Below are positions 46,842 to 56,707 of a stretch of 64,000 bases of DNA, piece by piece. Each line of letters begins with the position of its first letter. Position 1 is the first letter of the stretch. Below the pieces are notes generated by a model. It ran no database searches and was not told where the DNA came from. It worked only from the letters and a program-made list of their open reading frames with translations. The translations under genes were made by a program, and so were the position numbers. Origin of the DNA: Ignavibacteriales bacterium (lineage in GTDB: Bacteria; Bacteroidota; Ignavibacteria; Ignavibacteriales; Melioribacteraceae); contig JAIOYW010000002.1 of assembly GCA_021740915.1 (NCBI GenBank), forward strand, positions 1 to 64,000, read 5' to 3'.

Positions 46842-49481
46842 TTAATTGCTCCTGAAAGAAACGCCAATTTCAAAACGTCTCGGTTCATAAAAACGCGATG
46901 GATCATATAATGTTGCCCTTGATGAGGATGGTGTTAGTGTATAGTCCGGGCTTCCGGTCGATTGAAAAACAAAACCATTGACAAAATGAGTATTTAGCAG
47001 GTTAAAACCCCTAAAAAAGACTGAAAAATCAAGGATATCATACTTGAAATATTTTTCAGCCCTGAAATCAAGGAGAAAATATGAATCCTTAACTCCGGAA
47101 TTACTTTCCAGATCCGCAAAAAAACCGGAGCCGATTTCAGGTGTATATGGTTGTCCGCTTCCAAACCTAATTATCGTAGTGAAGGAATAATTCTCGGGCA
47201 TAAAATATATGAATGCTGTATTTACAGTATGTCTCTGATCCCAATTGAAAGGGATTGTCCTCGGCCGTGGGTCTTTCCCCGATGAGGCTCTGTTAGCAGT
47301 CTCCTGCGGATCACTTGAGTTGCCTGCAGCAAACTGTAAGGTGTAATCTAAGGATGCTGATAGTGGTCCCATATCCCGTTTTGTAAGAGATAAAGTCACA
47401 CCGTAAACACCTCCGAAGTCAACATTTGTAAAACGGGCATAATCGGCAGCAGCGTAAGTACTGATAAATTCCACACCTAAAAGGTCTCTGATATCCTTAT
47501 AGAAAAAAGAAACTTCGGTTCCGAAAGAATTCCCGAAAGATTGCTTATACCCGGCTTCATACTGAATTGTAAATTCCGGTTTAAGATCGGGATTTCCCAT
47601 AATACCGTAACTGATTCCTCCTTCCTGAAGCTCATCGAGCAGGGAGTAATCGGCATTTGAATAAAGAAGCCCCAAACCCGGAAGCTGGTAAAAATGACCA
47701 TAAGAAAAATAAACTGAAGAACTGCTTGTAAGTGGAAAACTAAAGCCCAATCTTGGGGCAAAAGAATTTTTGACTTTTGTATCAACCAATTTTGATTCAG
47801 GAGCGCCTGTAATTGAATTCGCAGGGTTAGCGAGATCACTTGGGATCTTGCTGCTGGCATTAAAATATTCATACCGAAGCCCTCCCCTTATCACCAGATC
47901 GCCCAATTCTATTCTGTCCTGAAGATAAAACGCTGCCTGATTGGGATAGTACTCCCTAACACCAGGTATCCGCGGATTGTCAACTCTTGGAATTAGTGAA
48001 CTTACTCCATCAATCGTTGATGTGATAAAATATCCTGGTGATCCGAATAGAAGGTTCGAAGTCTGCACCTCAAAACCCGTTTCAACAAGATTGTACCGGT
48101 TAAATTGCCAGGTTACTTCCGTTTTTAGAATAAAGGAATTTGTCTGTTGCTTGAATCTGCCCAAATCCACTCCCTGTACAATTGCCCCATCCTCATAGTT
48201 CTGATCAGATAATGGAACGCCGGCTATTAAATATCGGGGGTCAAAAAGATCTTCGTATTTATAATCAGTATATTCAAAATAATTCTGCCTGAGATACACT
48301 TTATAAAATAATTCGGGGGAAATAGTATGAGTCCCGCTCCATCCGTGAGATAACGATAATGTTCGGTTCGTTTTTATTCCGTCAGGGTTTAAACGGTAGG
48401 AATGAGCATAATTTGTTCTTTTAGCAAAATTTATTGTACCCTGATAGTTCAATTCGAAATCTTTCAAAATCCGGTTATTAATTTTGAACTGACCGCTCAA
48501 TTCATCATTCACAGTCATCGGTATTAGTTTATTATCACCGCTGGGCCTTAATATCTTTTTTGCCAGATCATTTGTATCAGTCGGCATAAATCGCCTTTCA
48601 CCAAAAAGAAAACCATCGTTATGGTATTTTTGCCCGCTAATAAAAAATGTAGTCTGAGGTAAAGGTAAAGGACCACTTAAAGTGGCTTGCAGATTGTAGA
48701 TATTTAACAACTCAATTTTATCATCATGAGGATATCTCTTTGTATCTGTGGTATAATAATCACCAATATAAAATTCACCAGAAAAATTAAATTTATCAGT
48801 GCCTGTTCTTAAAACGGCATTTACCACTCCCGACATCGCCTGCCCGTACTTCGCATCAAAAGTACCGCTGATAACTTGCACCTCCTCAATAATTGAGCGA
48901 TCAAGTTTCAGCGAAGATGAATTATTATAAGGATTATTGACAGAGACACCATCAACCTGGTATTGCACCTCCCCCAACCTTCCACCTCTGAAATGTCCGT
49001 CAACCACACCCGCTTGCAGATTAACAATTTCATCAAGATTTTGAACAGGTAATTTATCGATTTCATCTTTTCCAACAGAAACAACCGAACTTGTTGAATT
49101 GAATTCGACAATCGGTTTATCGGCAACTACAACAACTTGCTCACCAATAATCATTTCATCTTCCAATGTGATATCAAGATTTGTAGTTTTATCGGAAGAT
49201 ATTCTAACATCTGTAACTATCTTTGTCTGATAGCCGATATATTTAAAGATCACAGAATAGATGCCGGGTCTTACATTAATGATAGAAAAATACCCGTCCA
49301 TATCGGATGCAGCCCCTAATTGAGTGCCCTCAAGTATTATATTTGCTCCGATTAAGGGGGATTTTGTGTTATCTGTAACTATTCCAGCAAGTTTACCGCT
49401 TTGAGCATTATTTGAAACTGAGTAAAAAAAAATTAAAAATACGCCGAAAAGCAGATGGGAAAATCTCTGTCCTACTTTCAT
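46842..49481 (-). CDS. TonB-dependent outer-membrane receptor
   Basis: 879 residues: signal peptide (to about 27), carboxypeptidase-regulatory-like domain (about 28-110; GIVTDNTKSPLIGANIILEG), plug (about 125-225; LDEIVNLQAGVVDGHFRGGR, VQVISGTFDAKYGQAMSGVVN) and a 22-strand-type barrel ending FEIGVSFRSN. It should import glucan fragments across the outer membrane with TonB energy, like SusC. There is no SusD gene nearby. The downstream gene starts two bases before its stop. Confidence 0.93.
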   Translation of the reverse strand: MKVGQRFSHLLFGVFLIFFYSVSNNAQSGKLAGIVTDNTKSPLIGANIILEGTQLGAASDMDGYFSIINVRPGIYSVIFKYIGYQTKIVTDVRISSDKTTNLDITLEDEMIIGEQVVVVADKPIVEFNSTSSVVSVGKDEIDKLPVQNLDEIVNLQAGVVDGHFRGGRLGEVQYQVDGVSVNNPYNNSSSLKLDRSIIEEVQVISGTFDAKYGQAMSGVVNAVLRTGTDKFNFSGEFYIGDYYTTDTKRYPHDDKIELLNIYNLQATLSGPLPLPQTTFFISGQKYHNDGFLFGERRFMPTDTNDLAKKILRPSGDNKLIPMTVNDELSGQFKINNRILKDFELNYQGTINFAKRTNYAHSYRLNPDGIKTNRTLSLSHGWSGTHTISPELFYKVYLRQNYFEYTDYKYEDLFDPRYLIAGVPLSDQNYEDGAIVQGVDLGRFKQQTNSFILKTEVTWQFNRYNLVETGFEVQTSNLLFGSPGYFITSTIDGVSSLIPRVDNPRIPGVREYYPNQAAFYLQDRIELGDLVIRGGLRYEYFNASSKIPSDLANPANSITGAPESKLVDTKVKNSFAPRLGFSFPLTSSSSVYFSYGHFYQLPGLGLLYSNADYSLLDELQEGGISYGIMGNPDLKPEFTIQYEAGYKQSFGNSFGTEVSFFYKDIRDLLGVEFISTYAAADYARFTNVDFGGVYGVTLSLTKRDMGPLSASLDYTLQFAAGNSSDPQETANRASSGKDPRPRTIPFNWDQRHTVNTAFIYFMPENYSFTTIIRFGSGQPYTPEIGSGFFADLESNSGVKDSYFLLDFRAEKYFKYDILDFSVFFRGFNLLNTHFVNGFVFQSTGSPDYTLTPSSSRATLYDPSRFYEPRRFEIGVSFRSN

Positions 49482-49577
49482 CTCCGAATTCTCCGGAATT
49501 TGAATCGCACAATAAAAATTATAAATAAGGGAGCCACAGCCGGATAATTATCACGCCAATGACCCCCGCTAAAAAAA

Positions 49578-51464
49578 TTATTTCAGCAGCATCATTTTCC
49601 CGGAAACATTTTCCGATATTTCACTGGCTGAATTAACATAGTTCAATTGATACAGATATAGACCGGAAGATAAGTTACTCCCCGAAAACGATATTTCATT
49701 TAATCCGGCTTTCAACACAGTATATATTTCCGCTGCAACAACCTCACCTAAAATATTAAACACTTTAAGTTCAACTTTCCCGGATGAAGGTATTGAAAAT
49801 CTGATTTTTGTTGAAGGATTAAATGGATTTGGGTAATTGCCCGTAAGATTAATCGAGGCAGGCACAAAAACATTTTCCGATTCTCGGACGGAAGTAAGAG
49901 TATTCTCATCTAAAAATCCCCAGGCTGCGGCAGGCCCACCACCGTGCTCCCTGAAAAACCAGGTTCTGGTTCCATAATTCTTGAGAGGATCATCAAAAGA
50001 ATCACCATCTCCTAAAAGAACTCCGGCGAAAAGACTTCTGTCGCTTAGATTAAAATCATATCCAAGTTTTGTGAGATCAATTTTCATCTCAAGGTAGAAA
50101 CCTTCATCAACATCATTCTGATCATTAACTGTTGTTTCGCCTTTCAGAGTTACTGCAAATTCGGCCGCGGAGCTATCTATAAGACCTGGGAGATAATCGT
50201 ATGGCTGAGCAGTGCCATCTGAAGCAAATGAAACCCTAAGGATTCTGAATTCCATCACTTCTTCCACATTCTTCGCACCTCTATCGCCAAGAATAATTCC
50301 CAGACCATCCATCTGATCGTAAACTTCTGAGCCAATAACTACTTGATCGCTGATGTCTCCGGCAAGATATAGGTCTGTCCCCCTAAAAAACATTTTCACT
50401 TTTGCGGTTCCAGGATCAAGTACCGGCGGGCGAGGATTCCCCCCAATCTCAGGCTGCCACTGTCCACTCATCCAAGGGCCGGCTCCGGCATAAGTTGATC
50501 TTGTTAGGGAATCGTCCCAAACAATATCAAATGTAAATGCACCATCCCATACAACTTCATCAAGAATTCCGTCAATAACAGGTGCATCTTGCGCTGCTCC
50601 GTTCGGAATCACCATTTCGTAACCAACATCAGGAAGATCGGATCCTATTCCGATATCAGGACGGGCATATATTTTACCGACATTATTACCATTTGCGTTT
50701 CCCCAAGGGCTCTGCCAATGCGTTCTTGTGGTACTGATTTTTCCCGGGTCCCCTTCAAATAAATAATCACAATCCCATATACTCATATTAAACATCACGA
50801 AATCGCCGTTAACATCGGTCACATCATAACCGAGTACGCCAAGATCGAATTTCATCTCAACAACCCAGCCATCATCTCTGAACGGATCGTTAGATACACC
50901 ATTAATAACAGTGCGCGCATCCCAGGCGGCAATCTGCTCAGGTGTTCTCGTAGTATCGTTAAAATTACCATAACGTCCAATAAACCTTGGATTTGCTCCA
51001 ACAACAGGCGTGGTATTCGGAAGACCAGCTAACCAATATGTGTAAAAATACTCAACCGGCGCCGCAGGACTACCTGAAGAAAGCTTATCTTTGAGCGACA
51101 TAAGGATTGCATCCCATCTTGCCCAATCCTGAGTTCCGCCAATCGATGAATCCGGAATATTAAATCCTGCATAAAGGGTATTCCCTTCAACGAGGAATTT
51201 GACAGTCGCATTCGTTGGATCAGTTACTGCATCCGGTTGGAATTCTGCCCGCCAGCCGCTTGTAGGCAAACCTGCATTCTGACCATAAGCAATACTTAAA
51301 ACTTCGGCCCCATCCCAGGCAGCTTCATCTAAGACTCCATCCATCAAAATTGAACCCTGCGGTATAGTCCTAGCCCAAATGATATCCTCTCTCACAGGTT
51401 GTGAGAATAACACAGCGGCTGAGAATATTATACCCGTTAATGTAAATAGAATTTTATTTTTCAT
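49578..51464 (-). CDS. secreted protein with two CBM9-like domains and T9SS sorting tail
   Basis: 628 residues. A signal peptide (to about 21) is followed by two copies of a CBM9/DOMON-like sandwich beginning ILMDGVLDEAAWDGA (about 38) and PVIDGILDEVVWDGA (about 295), with long strands such as MFFRGTDLYLAGDISDQVV, and a C-terminal T9SS domain with NYPNPFNPSTKIRFSIP. CBM9-type modules bind glycan chain ends, so this is a plausible surface glycan-binding protein. No catalytic motif is visible. GGGAGG precedes the ATG. Confidence 0.85.
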   Translation of the reverse strand: MKNKILFTLTGIIFSAAVLFSQPVREDIIWARTIPQGSILMDGVLDEAAWDGAEVLSIAYGQNAGLPTSGWRAEFQPDAVTDPTNATVKFLVEGNTLYAGFNIPDSSIGGTQDWARWDAILMSLKDKLSSGSPAAPVEYFYTYWLAGLPNTTPVVGANPRFIGRYGNFNDTTRTPEQIAAWDARTVINGVSNDPFRDDGWVVEMKFDLGVLGYDVTDVNGDFVMFNMSIWDCDYLFEGDPGKISTTRTHWQSPWGNANGNNVGKIYARPDIGIGSDLPDVGYEMVIPNGAAQDAPVIDGILDEVVWDGAFTFDIVWDDSLTRSTYAGAGPWMSGQWQPEIGGNPRPPVLDPGTAKVKMFFRGTDLYLAGDISDQVVIGSEVYDQMDGLGIILGDRGAKNVEEVMEFRILRVSFASDGTAQPYDYLPGLIDSSAAEFAVTLKGETTVNDQNDVDEGFYLEMKIDLTKLGYDFNLSDRSLFAGVLLGDGDSFDDPLKNYGTRTWFFREHGGGPAAAWGFLDENTLTSVRESENVFVPASINLTGNYPNPFNPSTKIRFSIPSSGKVELKVFNILGEVVAAEIYTVLKAGLNEISFSGSNLSSGLYLYQLNYVNSASEISENVSGKMMLLK

Positions 51465-51485
51465 TTGTCCTCCCGGTACTTTATA

Positions 51486-53861
51486 TTAAATTATTACTTC
51501 AACTAAACAGTTTGACTTATTTTGTTGGGGAATGATATTTCCTATTATTATTTCACCATCAACTTTAATTTGTGTGATTCCGGATGATCTCCTCTCAGGA
51601 TTAGAAAAGTTGACGCTATACTCGCATCCTCTATATTTTCTTTTAACTGAGTAGCTCTCCCAATCTGCCGGAATCACAGGATCAATTAATAAACCGCTGC
51701 CAGATGCTCTTACACCAAGAATATAATCGACAATTATTTTCTGGAACCAGGAAGCTGATCCAGTGTACCATGTCCAACCTCCCATACCATAATTGGGCGA
51801 TTCGGGACCATCAATATTTCCAGGGGTTACATAAGGCTCTGCCGCATATTTATCTGCATCCATACCATTGTTAATAGGGCTAAGCCGCTTATAAGATTCC
51901 CATGCCCCTTCGGCATCTTTCAGCAATGCAAAAGCTTTTATTGCCCAAGTTGCTGCGTGAGTATAAACCCCTCCGTTTTCCCTTCTCCCGGGTGCATATC
52001 TTGTTAGATAACCAATGTATTTATCAGGGCTGGAATATGCTGGTGAAAGAAGCAAAGCACCGTTATTTTTCAAGAGAAACGTTTTTACCGAATCCATTGC
52101 AGTTTTTTGATAATGCTCATATCCGATGTTAGTAATCACTGACCATGTCTGAGAATTAAGAAATATTTTTCCATCTGTGTTTTCTCTGCTTCCAATCTTT
52201 TCGCCTGAATCCTTAGTAGCTCGTGAAAACCACTTACCATCCCATGCAAACTCATTAAACTTAATTTTTAATTCTAAAGCTTTTTTCTCGTATTGAGCAG
52301 CAATTTCTTTTCTGCCCAACTTACCAGCAAGCGGAGCAAAATCATACAGAATCCCATATAAGAAGGCTGCAAGCCACATCGATTCACCCTTGAATTCCAA
52401 ACCCACTGCACTTAAACCATCATTCCAGTCACCGGCTCCAATTAGGGGCAATCCCCTGCTGCTAAAACGGCAAAATACTATATCAAATGCAGCTATACAA
52501 TGCTCAAAAAGCGATGCTTGCTTTTGTGGATTATCATAATATGGTTCTTTTTCATTGAGGATTGATATATTGCCTGTTTCTTCGATATATTGGATAACAA
52601 TATATGGCAGCCATAAAAGATCATCAGTCATTTTTGTCACTAAACCCGTTTCAGAAATAGGATGCCACCAATGTAATACTGTACCGTCTTGAAACTGATG
52701 CTTCGCATGAAGTTTAATCTGTGCGGCTGTTAGCTCAGGATCTATTGGGAGATAAACCAGGCTGTCCTGAAGTTGATCCCTGAAACCAAAAGCGCCGCTT
52801 TGTTGATAATATGCCGTCCTGCCCCATAATCTTCCTGAAATGGCCTGGTATCTTAACCAGATATTAACAAGATAATCCATCCCCTTATCAGGAGTTTTTA
52901 TTTCGAGCGGAGACAGCATCGCCCCCCATTTTTCTTTAACAGAATTAAGAGATTTATCAAGTGATTCTGAATTAAAATACTCCCTGAGCCTTTTCGGCAT
53001 TTCAATCTTATCCTCAGTAATACCGAGAAAAAAAGCGATTTCCCCGGTTTTCCCTGGTGCAATGGTAACAGATGATTGAATGCTGCCTATTGAATCATTC
53101 CATTTACCTTGAGAACAAGATAATTCCATTAATTTCAAAGATTCAGGATTTAATAAACTTCCATAATTCCCAATAAACTTTTCTTTATCACCCTCCCACG
53201 AATCAATAGGCTGATTGCAGGTTATAAAACCGTTAAAAGGGTATTCAATATTCCAGTGTCCTCTATCGCCAAGTGGAATTTCCCACAACCTTTTCGTCCC
53301 CCAAAAAATACCGGTAATCTCATCAAACTCGGTTTCTATAAACGACTTGTGAAATTCCCTATGAAAATCAGCAGACGAACCGAGACAGAATTCAAAATAA
53401 GAAGTAAAGGATAGCTTTAATTCTTCTTTAGTCTTATTATTAACGATAAATCTCCAAACCTCGAAGGTCTCACCAAACGGAATGAATATTTCAGTTAAAA
53501 CTTCAAATTTTGGATACTCAACCTTAAACTTTGTATATCCTGTTCCATATCTGCACTCATATTTAACAGGGGTTTTTGCCAATGGCATAAAGGTAGGATT
53601 AAAAATTTCTCCAGTCTGCTTATCTTTAATATAAAAGTACTTTCCCCAATTATCCTGAACAAGATCCTGATGCCACCTGTTGAGTCTGTTAAATTCACTA
53701 TGTGTATGCCAGCTGAAACCGCCGCCAGTTTGTGAAATCACCATCCCATAGACACCATTTGAAATTACATTTACCCACGGTTTAGGTGTTTTAGGATTAA
53801 TAATTACATACTCAGTGCCCTCAGAATCGAAATATCCATATTTTGACTTAAAATTTTCCAT
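51486..53861 (-). CDS. GH94 glycoside phosphorylase (cellobiose phosphorylase-like)
   Basis: 791 residues, no signal peptide. The N-terminal beta-sandwich (GGFSWHTHSEFNRLNRW at about 47-63), helical linker and (alpha/alpha)6 barrel follow GH94 order. The general acid is Asp481 in GDWNDGL, matching Asp490 of Cellvibrio gilvus cellobiose phosphorylase; GRTAYYQQSGAFGFRDQLQD and HQFQDGTVLHWWHP are active-site loops. It splits a beta-linked disaccharide with phosphate to give glucose 1-phosphate. Linkage (cellobiose, laminaribiose, cellobionate or other) is not settled. It sits between the LacI gene and a surface-protein gene. Confidence 0.92.
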   Translation of the reverse strand: MENFKSKYGYFDSEGTEYVIINPKTPKPWVNVISNGVYGMVISQTGGGFSWHTHSEFNRLNRWHQDLVQDNWGKYFYIKDKQTGEIFNPTFMPLAKTPVKYECRYGTGYTKFKVEYPKFEVLTEIFIPFGETFEVWRFIVNNKTKEELKLSFTSYFEFCLGSSADFHREFHKSFIETEFDEITGIFWGTKRLWEIPLGDRGHWNIEYPFNGFITCNQPIDSWEGDKEKFIGNYGSLLNPESLKLMELSCSQGKWNDSIGSIQSSVTIAPGKTGEIAFFLGITEDKIEMPKRLREYFNSESLDKSLNSVKEKWGAMLSPLEIKTPDKGMDYLVNIWLRYQAISGRLWGRTAYYQQSGAFGFRDQLQDSLVYLPIDPELTAAQIKLHAKHQFQDGTVLHWWHPISETGLVTKMTDDLLWLPYIVIQYIEETGNISILNEKEPYYDNPQKQASLFEHCIAAFDIVFCRFSSRGLPLIGAGDWNDGLSAVGLEFKGESMWLAAFLYGILYDFAPLAGKLGRKEIAAQYEKKALELKIKFNEFAWDGKWFSRATKDSGEKIGSRENTDGKIFLNSQTWSVITNIGYEHYQKTAMDSVKTFLLKNNGALLLSPAYSSPDKYIGYLTRYAPGRRENGGVYTHAATWAIKAFALLKDAEGAWESYKRLSPINNGMDADKYAAEPYVTPGNIDGPESPNYGMGGWTWYTGSASWFQKIIVDYILGVRASGSGLLIDPVIPADWESYSVKRKYRGCEYSVNFSNPERRSSGITQIKVDGEIIIGNIIPQQNKSNCLVEVII

Positions 53862-53875
53862 ATATCCAATTTATC

Positions 53876-54877
53876 CTAACAGGATTCTCTAAAAACAATT
53901 TTTGTGGGAATTTTAATTTTTTGTTTTGCTTCAGGCAGTTCTGAACGCATCCTTCGAATAGCGATATCAGCAGCGGATCTTCCCATCAACTCAATCGATA
54001 CATCCACTGTAGTAAGTGAAGGAGAAAGGAAACATGAGGTGAATATATTGTCGAAACCAACCACACCTATATCCTCAGGTATTCTAAGCCCGAATTCCTT
54101 GATAGCCTGATAGCACCCAATAGCCATCATATCATTCGAAGCAAATATTAACTGCGGTCGGTCAGTCAGTTTGAGCAGTTTAATACATTCTCTTTTCCCG
54201 CTTTCCTGCGTAAAATCTCCTTGTCCGATATAGTCCCGGTTAAACTCAATTCCATTTTTTTCCAATGTATCCTTATATGATCCAAATCTCTCGAGAGAAT
54301 CGTTGTTATCCATAGGCCCAGTAATATGGGCTATTTTTCGGTACCCTTTGACTTTAATCAAATAATCGATCAGTTCAGCCACACCGTCATAATTAGCAAT
54401 GCTTACTGAATCAAACTTTTCAACCACTGATGAAGCTCCGAGAAGCACAATTGGAATTTCTGTGTTTTTTAGTATTCTTTCGAGTTCTGGACTGAGCGAT
54501 GGAATAAGAGCAATAATACTGCCGGCAAGTCCATTGGCAATAAAAGTATGCACTGCTTCTTCAATAGAACGAAGTTTGTGTGAACTTGTTATCATTGTGA
54601 AATAACCCATAGCATAAGAAGCTTCATCAACAGATTTAATTAAATCCGAGAAAAATTCATCTGCTATATCAGGTAGTATCAAACAAACGATATTAGATTG
54701 TTTTTTAACAAAGTTTCTTGCAAGAATATTTGGTTTATAGTCTAATTCTTTTGCAACCCGTTCGATAAGTACTTTAGTAGAGTGTTTTACTTTCGCATCA
54801 TTCGATAACGCCCTGGATACAGTTGCAATCGAAACATTTGCCTTTCTTGCTATTTCTTTGATAGTTGCCGTTGACAT
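53876..54877 (-). CDS. LacI-family transcriptional regulator
   Basis: 333 residues. The N-terminal helix-turn-helix and hinge (ATIKEIARKANVSIATVSRAL ... ELDYKPNILAR, about 3-58) precede a periplasmic-binding-protein-like sensor (about 60-333) ending in IPTKIVFRESC. It probably represses the surrounding genes until a gluco-oligosaccharide or sugar phosphate binds. The palindromic sites at 56329-56352 and 56387-56400 fit its predicted operator class. It lies inside the operon it would control, so feedback is expected. Confidence 0.94.
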   Translation of the reverse strand: MSTATIKEIARKANVSIATVSRALSNDAKVKHSTKVLIERVAKELDYKPNILARNFVKKQSNIVCLILPDIADEFFSDLIKSVDEASYAMGYFTMITSSHKLRSIEEAVHTFIANGLAGSIIALIPSLSPELERILKNTEIPIVLLGASSVVEKFDSVSIANYDGVAELIDYLIKVKGYRKIAHITGPMDNNDSLERFGSYKDTLEKNGIEFNRDYIGQGDFTQESGKRECIKLLKLTDRPQLIFASNDMMAIGCYQAIKEFGLRIPEDIGVVGFDNIFTSCFLSPSLTTVDVSIELMGRSAADIAIRRMRSELPEAKQKIKIPTKIVFRESC

Positions 54878-54907
54878 TGATAATAACCTTCATTTGAAAT
54901 TAATAAG

Positions 54908-54930
54908 TGGAGCGTTAATTTAACGCTCCA
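54908..54930 (-). terminator. intercistronic hairpin between the CBM9-like protein gene and the LacI gene
   Basis: Perfect 11-base arms TGGAGCGTTAA and TTAACGCTCCA flank a single central T. On the minus strand it lies 22 bases after the stop of the 54952 gene and is followed only by a moderate T-rich stretch. It could be a partial terminator or an RNA-stabilising end; a protein-binding role is also possible. Confidence 0.5.
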
Positions 54931-54951
54931 TCTTAAAAAACTAATGAAATA

Positions 54952-56274
54952 TTACTTTAACAGTGTCATTTTCTTCGTAATTGAATACTCAGAGCCACTT
55001 TCTGCCAATGCATTAAAATGATAAACATAAATGCCTGAAGTTAGGTCTTCTGCATTGAAATCCACTTTGTGATTTCCCGCGCTTATTTTACCATTAAACA
55101 AAGTAGCAATTTTCTGACCGATTAAGTTATAAACTGCAATAGTAACCTGTGAATTCTCAGGTATAGAGAAGTCGATAGTCGTTGTCGGGTTAAAAGGATT
55201 TGGGTAATTTTGTGATACTTTAAAATCAACCGGAGCAATGTCCTTTATTTCAATTACCTGCGAGTATTCAAATGTCCCGCTGAAATCAACCTGGCGGAGT
55301 CTGTAATATGCACTCGATAATTTGTGCGCGGTTGGATCTGTAAATCTGTATTCATGGACATTAGTCGAGGTTCCATGCCCTTCGACAAATCCGATTGCCG
55401 TGTACGAACTACCATCGGTACTTCTCTGAACTTCAAAACCTTTATTATTGGTCTCGGTTGCTGTTTTCCAGTTAAGTACAATTTCCCCTTTATGTGTTTG
55501 TGCCGAAAAAGATGTAAGCTCAACAGGTAAGGTTTCTGAAGTAAGCATTAAGGTACGCATTGTTGGACCCCACTCACTACCCCACCACTGTTTATAATAG
55601 GAACCGTTAGGACCCCATGCTCCGACGCCATCACTGTAACTGTCAGGATCAAAAATGTTGATCATGATGTCAATTGAGGCGGGAGCGGAAAAATAGCCTA
55701 ATCCTGTAAGACTAATTAACAGTTCTGCAGTATATCCTCCATCAACATTTGAAGAATCATTAACCGTTGTTCCCGGACCTTTTGCACCTGCTCCACTTGA
55801 ATGAGCAGGACCTTCATAATGCATATCCGGATCAGTTCCAGATAAATTGTAATAAAGCTTGTATTCAACGTCAGCATTTGTTGCATCTTTTATTTTAAGG
55901 AAGATGCCGTCCCCTTCCCAACTATCTCCAAAACGGCAAACCTGTTTATCATTGGAATTCAAAGAAATATAAAGGTCCATATCGGAACGTAAAAATTTCA
56001 CATAAGTAGTAGTGACATCATTATAAGGTGGTTTTACAACCGCGCCTCCAGTTGGAGTGTTCGAATAACCAGATGGAACAGCATTTTGATTGAACATAAT
56101 ATGAGGAGCTTCACGATACCAGCCGATTTCATCTAAGTTCCCATCAACTGTTATCGGGGTTGGGGTAACATACACCGGTAAAGAAGCCGGGTCTGCAACA
56201 GCCTGTGCATTACTGGTAAAAGATGTTGCTAAAATAAAAAGCAAAACTACTGATAGGTAAGAAATGTGTTTCAT
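54952..56274 (-). CDS. secreted CBM9-like surface protein with T9SS sorting tail
   Basis: 440 residues from the ATG at 56274. An upstream ATG at 56286 overlaps the GGGAGG ribosome site and is rejected. Signal peptide to about 24; a CBM9/DOMON-like domain (about 32-235; PITVDGNLDEIGWY); an FN3-like segment (about 245-345; ETNNKGFEVQRSTDGSSYTA); and a T9SS C-terminal domain with NYPNPFNPTTTIDFSIP. Probably a surface glycan-binding protein. It is the first gene behind the paired LacI-type operators, followed by LacI and GH94. Confidence 0.85.
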   Translation of the reverse strand: MKHISYLSVVLLFILATSFTSNAQAVADPASLPVYVTPTPITVDGNLDEIGWYREAPHIMFNQNAVPSGYSNTPTGGAVVKPPYNDVTTTYVKFLRSDMDLYISLNSNDKQVCRFGDSWEGDGIFLKIKDATNADVEYKLYYNLSGTDPDMHYEGPAHSSGAGAKGPGTTVNDSSNVDGGYTAELLISLTGLGYFSAPASIDIMINIFDPDSYSDGVGAWGPNGSYYKQWWGSEWGPTMRTLMLTSETLPVELTSFSAQTHKGEIVLNWKTATETNNKGFEVQRSTDGSSYTAIGFVEGHGTSTNVHEYRFTDPTAHKLSSAYYRLRQVDFSGTFEYSQVIEIKDIAPVDFKVSQNYPNPFNPTTTIDFSIPENSQVTIAVYNLIGQKIATLFNGKISAGNHKVDFNAEDLTSGIYVYHFNALAESGSEYSITKKMTLLK

Positions 56275-56328
56275 AAATCCTCCCATGAAACTAAAGTTAA
56301 TTTATTGTGACTCATTCAGAGCCTCTCT

Positions 56329-56352
56329 ATTAATGTAAACGTTTACATTAAT
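56329..56352. promoter_or_regulatory. LacI-type operator O1 (perfect 24-bp palindrome)
   Basis: A perfect inverted repeat whose core is TGTAAACGTTTACA with the central CG pair typical of LacI/GalR operators. It starts 55 bases upstream of the 56274 start codon, between the candidate promoter and the gene. Confidence 0.85.
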
Positions 56353-56386
56353 TAGCAAAAATAAAACCGAAAACCGGTCGGGAGAA

Positions 56387-56400
56387 TGAAAACGTTTACA
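56387..56400. promoter_or_regulatory. LacI-type operator O2
   Basis: TGAAAACGTTTACA, one base different from the core of O1. It lies at the predicted transcription start, so binding there would block initiation. Its centre is 53 bp from that of O1, about five helical turns, which would suit cooperative or looped binding. Confidence 0.7.
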
Positions 56401-56406
56401 CTATAG

Positions 56407-56435
56407 AATTTAATATAATAATGAATGATTGTCAA
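56407..56435 (-). promoter_or_regulatory. candidate promoter of the LacI-containing operon
   Basis: On the minus strand a TTGACA (56435-56430) is followed by 17 bases and TAAATT (56412-56407). Transcription would begin near 56400, at O2. This is a sigma-70-style reading; Bacteroidota sigma factors often use other elements, so confidence is moderate. The rest of the 433-bp gap 56275-56707 holds no gene that I can see. Confidence 0.4.
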
Positions 56436-56707
56436 GTTTTTTTAAGAAACAGTTTTTTTAACTAGGCGGTACGATATTCTATAGGCATTTTTCGTTATAT
56501 CAGAATTATTTTCAGCGCCTTTATAATAATGGAATAATTTGCAGGAATATAAACTGATTTTCGGAAATATCGATAATTTCCCTCACTTCTCAATTTTGTG
56601 GAAATAAGGGAAAACATTTTTGATATCGAAAATCAATTTGGGGTAGCTTTTTACGGATCAGTTTCTAATCATACTTTCTCATATTACCAATAACAACTAG
56701 ATTGGAA

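Noticed and set aside
43577-46906. Longer start at 46906 for the 1087-residue secreted protein
   Set aside because: The extra residues lie inside the TonB-receptor gene and precede no signal peptide; the ATG at 46840 has CAGGAG at proper spacing.
47477-47872. Open frame of 131 codons inside the TonB-receptor gene
   Set aside because: It is a frame-shifted shadow of the receptor coding sequence with no ribosome site and no recognisable domain.
54952-56286. Start at 56286 for the CBM9-like protein
   Set aside because: That ATG overlaps the GGGAGG ribosome site for the ATG at 56274, where the signal peptide begins.
56608-56640. GATATC-centred near-palindrome behind the large phosphorylase gene
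   Set aside because: AT-rich, imperfect and without a T-run; not convincing as terminator or operator.
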